DNA of 19,386 bases from Chloroflexota bacterium. GTDB lineage: Bacteria; Chloroflexota; Chloroflexia; QHBQ01; JADMIH01. Positions 15,139 through 19,386 of this stretch are shown here, piece by piece. Numbering within the stretch: position 1 is the first letter of the stretch; each line of letters begins with the position of its first letter. Location: the NCBI GenBank assembly GCA_015478675.1, contig JADMIH010000058.1:1-19386 (forward strand). Reading direction: 5' to 3'. Both the position numbers and the translations under genes were made by a program. The notes beneath the pieces were generated by a model that saw only the letters and a list, made by a program, of their open reading frames with translations, searched no databases and had not been told where the DNA came from.

Positions 15139-17523
15139 CTATACGATCTTCGAGATAAAGACGAAGTATATCAGCAGCAGCACCACGACGAGCACTATGA
15201 CAGGGAACCAGGAGAGGTGTCTTGAGCCTGGGCGATTTCTTCCGAGCAGATAAGGCACATTTACCACTACGGTGTTGGGGCGGAAAAGGAGAGCCGCCTT
15301 CAAGCGGAGCGCGCTCTGGTTGTGCAGCAGGTATTCCCAGGGCTTGGCTGGTATGAACTCAGGCACCACAATCGTCACCGTGTCGTCGGGGCTTTGCTGG
15401 TCGAGAGCGTCAATGTATGACATCAGAGGCCCCATGAGCGAGCGGTAGGGCGACTCGATGACCACGAGGGGTACATCGCTGTCGGGCATCAGCTTATGGA
15501 ACTCCGCAGTGAAGCGCTCAGCCTCCGTCGGATCCTCACCCTCCACAATATGCACAGCTGTAACATTATTGGAAAGAGAGCGCGCGTATGCAAGGGCGCT
15601 CAAGGCGACAGGGCTAAGGCTAGCCACGGGTACGATGAAAGTATGCTTATAGTTCTGAGGGGAGAGCGGCGTAGTAGCTTCCACCTCGGTAGTGAGGCGT
15701 TTATAGTGCCTGTTAATCGCAAGGAAGAGGAAAATCAGGATAGGAATAAGGGCGATGACAATCCAGGCTCCATAGACGAACTTAGTGTAGATGGAGATAA
15801 CGAGGACGATAAAAGTGGCGAGAGCGCCCAGTAAGTTGATCAGCATGCTGCGCCGCCACCCTGGCGTGCGCAAGCGCCACCAGCGGCGAACCATGCCCGC
15901 TTGAGAGAGGGTGAAGGAGTTGAAGACGCCTACCGTATAGAGGGGTATCAGAGCGGTAGTGTCCCCATTGAAGGCGATGATAAGTATGCAGGCGAGTATA
16001 GCCAGTGTAACTATTCCCCAGGAGTAAGCCAGCCGGTCGCCCCGAAATGCATACTGGTGAGGCATGAAGCGGTCGCGGGCAAGGAAGTAGGAGAGGCGTG
16101 GAAAGTCAGAGAAAGCGGTGTTGGCGGCGAGCACCAGAATAAGGGCTGTGACAATGTTTATGAAGAACCACGCCGGGTTGAGGAGAGGATTGGACTGTGG
16201 GTCACCACTGCCGAATGATGGGAAGACAGTACGGGCCACCTGCGAAAGCACAGTCTCTTGCGCGCTCGGCAATATCTGGAGTCGGCTAGCGAGGAAGGTT
16301 ATGCCTGCAAACATAGAGATCGCCAGCACAGCCATCCAGAGGAGAGTGGCGCGTGCGTTGGACGACTCCGGCGGTTTGAAAGCGGGCACGCCGTCGGAGA
16401 TAGCCTCCACCCCTGTGAGTGCGGTGCAGCCTTGAGTGAATGCCCGCAGCACAAGAAGCAGAGAGACGCCTTCCACGCCGGAGATTACAGTGGCGGGAGG
16501 GGGAGTGTAGACCATCGGGCCGCCAATGCCTGTGACCAGGCGCAGCACGCCCAGGCCGATCATTGCCAGTATGCCGACAACGAACAAATAGGTGGGAACG
16601 GCGAATATGTTGCCTGCTTCGCGGACGCCGCGCAGGTTGGCTATCGTCACCAGCACAACTACTGCTATGCAGATCTCGACTGTGTACGGTTTCAGCAGTG
16701 GAAAGAGCGAGTAAATAGCGGCTATGCCTGCTGATATGCTCACCGCCACGGTCATGGTATAGTCAATGAGGATAGAAGCGGCTGCGATCAGACCCCAGGT
16801 GGTGCCCAGGTTATCTTTAGCCACGATGTATGAGCCGCCGCCGCGTGGATAGGCGGCAATTGTCTGGCGGTAAGATGTGGCGACGATAGCCAGCAGCAGC
16901 ATGACGGCGAAGCCGACGGGCAGCGTGAACGATAAAGCGCCTGCCACGCTCGCGATTACCAGCACGCGCAGGATTTCTTCTGTAGCGTAGGCTACGGATG
17001 AGAGCGCATCGGAGGAGAGGACAGCGAGCGCCTTCACTTTGGTCAGCCGCTCGTGTATCGACTGCTCGCTGCTGATAGGTGCCCCAATCAGCACTCGCTT
17101 GACACGATTGAAGGCTTTGCCAAAGCCGCTGCGGGCCTGATCGGTCTCAATCGAGGCAGCGAGAAGGCCGCCGCTTTTACGGCGGAAAGGGCCTACGTTG
17201 CGCTCATAGCGAACATACTTGTCGCCTGGGTGGCTCCCCTTGACCGTCGCTTCACGCCGCAAATCGGGGTTGCTCTTACGCGGGGTGGGAGGGCCGGACG
17301 AAGTACGGCCTGTCATCGCCTGCGGCTCTTGAGGCGTTCTATCAGGCGCAAGGGGCCTGTTGTTATCCAAATCGCCAGGCTCAGCCATTATTTTGACGCT
17401 ACGACGTGGCGCGCCCCCCGATGGCAGGTCAGCATCCGCCAGCACCTTTCCGTTAGCGGGGGCATTCGGGTCAGCCGCGCCCTCCGACCCTTTGTCCTGA
17501 TTATCTTCTTGCGAATCTTGCAT
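15139..17523 (-). CDS. KimA-like APC-superfamily permease with long N-terminal extension
   Basis: An integral membrane transporter of 794 residues. From about residue 137 it resembles Bacillus subtilis KimA (YdaO), a high-affinity K+ importer of the APC superfamily. Shared features are LTKVKALAVLSSDALSSVAYATEEIL, SYRQTIAAYPRGGGSYIVAKDNLG, and then roughly a dozen hydrophobic helices. A cytoplasmic USP-like domain follows (about 630-755, from KHTFIVPVASLSP). Two features differ from KimA as I know it: a polar, probably disordered N-terminal extension of about 135 residues, and one more hydrophobic helix at the extreme C-terminus (about 770-794). B. subtilis KimA is controlled by cyclic di-AMP; that is not shown here. 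General amino-acid permease is the fallback annotation. The gene starts 20 bases after the proline dehydrogenase stop, so the two are probably co-transcribed. Confidence 0.85.
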   Translation of the reverse strand: MQDSQEDNQDKGSEGAADPNAPANGKVLADADLPSGGAPRRSVKIMAEPGDLDNNRPLAPDRTPQEPQAMTGRTSSGPPTPRKSNPDLRREATVKGSHPGDKYVRYERNVGPFRRKSGGLLAASIETDQARSGFGKAFNRVKRVLIGAPISSEQSIHERLTKVKALAVLSSDALSSVAYATEEILRVLVIASVAGALSFTLPVGFAVMLLLAIVATSYRQTIAAYPRGGGSYIVAKDNLGTTWGLIAAASILIDYTMTVAVSISAGIAAIYSLFPLLKPYTVEICIAVVVLVTIANLRGVREAGNIFAVPTYLFVVGILAMIGLGVLRLVTGIGGPMVYTPPPATVISGVEGVSLLLVLRAFTQGCTALTGVEAISDGVPAFKPPESSNARATLLWMAVLAISMFAGITFLASRLQILPSAQETVLSQVARTVFPSFGSGDPQSNPLLNPAWFFINIVTALILVLAANTAFSDFPRLSYFLARDRFMPHQYAFRGDRLAYSWGIVTLAILACILIIAFNGDTTALIPLYTVGVFNSFTLSQAGMVRRWWRLRTPGWRRSMLINLLGALATFIVLVISIYTKFVYGAWIVIALIPILIFLFLAINRHYKRLTTEVEATTPLSPQNYKHTFIVPVASLSPVALSALAYARSLSNNVTAVHIVEGEDPTEAERFTAEFHKLMPDSDVPLVVIESPYRSLMGPLMSYIDALDQQSPDDTVTIVVPEFIPAKPWEYLLHNQSALRLKAALLFRPNTVVVNVPYLLGRNRPGSRHLSWFPVIVLVVVLLLIYFVFISKIV

Positions 17524-17543
17524 CGTTGTTAGGCCTTGCTTCG

Positions 17544-18461
17544 TTAGCTTTTGATCAAGTTGCCCAGGACAAAGACGACGTTAGCTGGGCGCTCGGCCAG
17601 GCGGCGCATAAAGTATGCATACCACTCCTGGCCGTATGGAACGTAGACACGCATATTGTACCCCTGGCGCACGAGATCTACTTGTAGCTCACGGCGAACC
17701 CCGTAAAGCATTTGAAACTCAAACTTCTCCGTGCCTATCCTTTCCTTAGCGGCAAAGCGTTTGGTGTACTCAATAAGGCGCTCGTCGTGCGTGGCGATCC
17801 CCGGATAATTGCCTTCCTTCAAGAGGAGGCGCATCAACTTTGCGTAGTTGGCGTCCACGTCGGCTTTTTTCGGGAAAGCCACTTCAGCAGGTTCGTTGTA
17901 TGCACCCTTGCAGAGTCGCACTCTTGCACCGATCGAATTCATTTCGCGCACATCTTTTTCGGTGCGGTATAGATAAGCTTGCAAAACCACGCCCACGTTG
18001 CGATAGCCAGACTCGTGCCACAATTTGCGGAACATCGCGAGTGTGCGCTCTGTATAAGCCGAACTTTCCATGTCGAGGCGCACGAAAATGTCAAGCTCAC
18101 GCGCTCGCGAAGAGATAGCCAGCATATTTTTCAGACAGAGCTCTTCATCAACATCAAGCCCCATCTGTGTTAGCTTCAGCGAGATGTTGGATTTAATACC
18201 GGTCCGAGCAATCGTCTCCAGCACATCTACATACGCAGCAGCGGCGGCGGTGGCGGCGGCGGCGGTGGTGATGTTTTCGCCGAGATGGTCAAAGGTGGCC
18301 GTGATGCCCTTGCGGTTTAGATCAACTATGGCGCGCACCGCCTGTTGCAGCGTCTCGCCCGCCACGAAGCGAAGCGCAAACTTGCGGGCTGCCCGATTGT
18401 GCAGGGCGACGTTTTGTAGTTCTCGGCTGTTAGACATTGTGAGGAATGATTGTCTGAGCAT
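17544..18461 (-). CDS. Proline dehydrogenase (monofunctional, FAD-dependent)
   Basis: This enzyme oxidises proline to pyrroline-5-carboxylate, passing electrons through FAD to the quinone pool. The 305-residue length matches stand-alone bacterial enzymes such as that of Thermus. Family signs are TFDHLGEN (57-63), ISLKLTQMG (93-101), FVRLDMES, VRLCKGAYNEP (181-191), ATHDERLIE (223-231), EFQMLYGVRRELQ and the substrate-binding YFMRRLAERP (283-292). The frame stays open to 18641, but those extra 60 codons span a terminator. ATG 18461 is preceded by AGGAG (18473-18477), giving the correct length. Residues 65-76 are an almost pure Ala/Thr helix in a position that is charged in relatives. No P5C dehydrogenase gene is adjacent. 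No clear promoter lies between the start and the upstream terminator. Confidence 0.95.
   Translation of the reverse strand: MLRQSFLTMSNSRELQNVALHNRAARKFALRFVAGETLQQAVRAIVDLNRKGITATFDHLGENITTAAAATAAAAAYVDVLETIARTGIKSNISLKLTQMGLDVDEELCLKNMLAISSRARELDIFVRLDMESSAYTERTLAMFRKLWHESGYRNVGVVLQAYLYRTEKDVREMNSIGARVRLCKGAYNEPAEVAFPKKADVDANYAKLMRLLLKEGNYPGIATHDERLIEYTKRFAAKERIGTEKFEFQMLYGVRRELQVDLVRQGYNMRVYVPYGQEWYAYFMRRLAERPANVVFVLGNLIKS
18234..18271 (-). repeat. GCC-type trinucleotide tract inside the proline dehydrogenase gene
   Basis: A run of GCN-type codons, read on the plus strand as GGCGGC-like units interrupted by GGT, encodes an Ala-rich helix broken by Thr. It keeps the reading frame. Confidence 0.8.
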
Positions 18462-18486
18462 CGTTGCTTTATCTCCTGTTGCGTAA

Positions 18487-18528
18487 TTAAACAAAATAGC
18501 GCCCGGCCACTCTGGGATGGCCGGGCGC
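18487..18528 (-). terminator. Intrinsic terminator after the single-pass membrane protein gene
   Basis: GCGCCCGGCCA (18499-18509) pairs perfectly over 11 bp with TGGCCGGGCGC (18518-18528), with an 8-base loop. Read on the minus strand it is followed by TATTTTGTTTAATT. It ends about 26 bases before the start codon of proline dehydrogenase, so it separates that gene from its neighbour or attenuates read-through into it. Confidence 0.9.
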
Positions 18529-18537
18529 AAAGCAAGC

Positions 18538-19155
18538 TTAAGGAGCCTTCGCTGCGGGGTCCTTATCCGTCCAAACGCTATCAGGGAAGACTTCGTAATT
18601 GGCGGCGCTGCCGTTGAAGCCGCCGCCGACGTTGGTCGCATACACCTCTATGATAGTGGATTGCCCTGGGTCGAGATTGACCACGCTGCCGAGACCGCCC
18701 CCAACAATCTTCTTTGAAGGGTCAGAGGCTGGGCGATCATAAAAGAGGACCTTGATCCCACCGTTCAGCACCTTTGCGGGGCCGGCGGTAGGCGTGGCGG
18801 CGTTGGGTGTTGGCGTGCCAACCAGCTGTCCTGGCTGCATCACGTTGTTTGTTACCTTTACGCGTACAATCCACTGGCTGCCCTGCTTGACAGGAGGCCC
18901 CGCTTTTTCGACCTTGAGGCCGAGGGCGTAAGGGGTAGTAGGTGTAACCGAGACGGTCACCTGGGGGGATAAGCTCTTCGGCGGCCAGATGCCCAGTAAT
19001 GCTAGCACCATCACACCAATACTCAGTAGCGCGATGAGGCCGGCGACGACAAAAGTGAGGGGCCGAAGACCACGCCTGATGCGGCGCTTCATCGCTGTGC
19101 TTGTCCCGGCACCCTTCGGACGTTGGTTTACAGCCTGACCAGATGCTGTCTGCAA
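18538..19155 (-). CDS. Single-pass membrane protein with extracytoplasmic beta domain
   Basis: A 205-residue protein I cannot name. It has a basic N-terminus (MKRRIRRGLRPL from residue 22), one hydrophobic helix (about 33-56), and then an extracytoplasmic part. The strand pattern LGLKVEKAG...QWIVRVKVTNNV...GGIKVLFYD...LDPGQSTIIEVYATNV suggests an immunoglobulin-like or FxLYD/DUF4352-like fold, interrupted by a TPTP-type linker loop. There are no Cys and no catalytic motif. The start is TTG at 19155, supported by AGGAGG on the minus strand (19163-19168) with an ideal 7-base spacing; ATG at residue 22 is the alternative. It has its own strong promoter, a structured leader of about 117 bases, and a strong terminator, so it is a monocistronic unit. 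A cell-surface role is inferred from topology only. Confidence 0.7.
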   Translation of the reverse strand: MQTASGQAVNQRPKGAGTSTAMKRRIRRGLRPLTFVVAGLIALLSIGVMVLALLGIWPPKSLSPQVTVSVTPTTPYALGLKVEKAGPPVKQGSQWIVRVKVTNNVMQPGQLVGTPTPNAATPTAGPAKVLNGGIKVLFYDRPASDPSKKIVGGGLGSVVNLDPGQSTIIEVYATNVGGGFNGSAANYEVFPDSVWTDKDPAAKAP

Positions 19156-19178
19156 AGTAACCCCTCCTCAACAACCGG

Positions 19179-19193
19179 ATGGCTTTCGCCCAT
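19179..19193 (-). promoter_or_regulatory. GNRA-tetraloop hairpin next to the ribosome site
   Basis: On the minus strand ATGGGCGAAAGCCAT can fold as a short stem closed by a GAAA tetraloop, with one bulged G. It ends 10 bases before AGGAGG, so it may influence ribosome access. Confidence 0.4.
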
Positions 19194-19218
19194 ACCGCCA
19201 ACTTGCTGATGGCCCGTC

Positions 19219-19260
19219 GAATCCGGCTGCACTACAAAGAGATGTCGCAGCCGTTTATTC
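19219..19260 (-). promoter_or_regulatory. Stem-loop in the 5' leader
   Basis: CGGCTGC (19224-19230) and GCAGCCG (19247-19253) form a 7-bp perfect stem with a 16-base loop, extended past a small internal loop by GAAT/ATTC (19219-19222 and 19257-19260). It lies inside the transcribed leader of the TTG-started membrane protein. No known riboswitch core is recognised. Confidence 0.6.
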
Positions 19261-19278
19261 GGCGTGACGCCTCGCCCT

Positions 19279-19307
19279 ATTATAGCACCGGAAAGAGGGG
19301 CGGGCAA
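19279..19307 (-). promoter_or_regulatory. Extended -10 promoter of the single-pass membrane protein gene
   Basis: On the minus strand TTGCCC (19302-19307) and TATAAT (19279-19284) are exactly 17 bases apart, and TGC directly precedes TATAAT, giving an extended -10 element. The transcript start is expected near 19272. Confidence 0.8.
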
Positions 19308-19321
19308 GCATGCAGAAGGAG

Positions 19322-19386
19322 GCAAGCGTTCAGATTTAGGGTGGAGCAATCTTCTTGGGGTATCCGTGGAGGCGCACCCTCACCCC
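19322..19386 (-). repeat. Dispersed repeat, right copy (inverted)
   Basis: The reverse complement begins GGGGTGAGGGTGCGCCTCCAC and continues through AAGATTGCT to TCTGAAC. It matches the left copy (91-150) at about 48 of 60 positions, but contains a single GAGGGT unit instead of five. It runs off the end of the window, so its true boundary is not visible. Confidence 0.7.

Noticed and set aside
16258..17532. Plus-strand open frames opposite the KimA-like gene
   Set aside because: They are antisense shadows of conserved transmembrane and N-terminal coding sequence, and their translations are rich in Arg, Cys and His.
18462..18641. Longer proline dehydrogenase start giving 60 more residues
   Set aside because: The extra segment spans a strong minus-strand terminator and the end of the neighbouring gene; ATG 18461 has AGGAG upstream and gives the family length.
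19156..19272. Cyclic di-GMP (GEMM) or cobalamin riboswitch in the leader
   Set aside because: The GAAA hairpin is only superficially similar; the conserved ligand-pocket segments of those classes are not present.

Overview
The window reads as a stretch of chromosome from a free-living, moderately GC-rich bacterium, most likely a member of the Chloroflexota. The evidence is indirect. Secreted and membrane-anchored proteins carry Thr/Pro linkers of the TPTP/ATPT type common in that phylum. Several genes use TTG starts behind good Shine-Dalgarno sequences. A stand-alone Helicase_C_3 protein sits directly upstream of ruvA, and a KimA-type permease is present. There are no phage, plasmid or transposase genes, no tRNA or rRNA, and no CRISPR array.

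Layout. Positions 1-402 are gene-free and repeat-rich: a perfect hairpin, a GAGGGTGCGT decamer array, one copy of a dispersed repeat, a long-range inverted repeat and a near-consensus promoter. Next come a helicase-associated protein (403-2751) and ruvA (2754-3332). The latter converges on hemW (4631-3414), which is divergent from a long-chain polyprenyl diphosphate synthase gene (4794-5831). A clear terminator follows. Then come a tandem-GNAT acetyltransferase and a histidine phosphatase (5969-7684), followed by the one-carbon pair folD and fhs (7848-10578). The next block (10721-15040) is a three-gene extracytoplasmic cassette: a secreted lamin-tail/PPC protein, a membrane-anchored protein with a sortase-like but cysteine-free ectodomain, and an SGNH-fold protein lacking its catalytic residues. 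On the minus strand, from right to left, are a single-pass membrane protein (19155-18538) with a strong promoter, a structured leader and a terminator, then proline dehydrogenase (18461-17544) and a KimA-like potassium/amino-acid permease (17523-15139).

How the genes fit together. folD and fhs interconvert formyl-, methenyl- and methylene-tetrahydrofolate, but this FolD lacks the usual active-site lysine. The proline dehydrogenase/KimA pair joins proline breakdown to an osmolyte transporter family. The polyprenyl synthase probably makes quinone or carrier-lipid side chains, and HemW serves heme supply. The least ordinary part is the 10.7-15.0 kb cassette, in which two of three proteins look like catalytically dead relatives of cell-surface enzymes.

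Both ends of the window carry copies of the same dispersed repeat in opposite orientation. This may mean that the window is a contig that stopped at repeats, or that the locus is flanked by inverted repeats.
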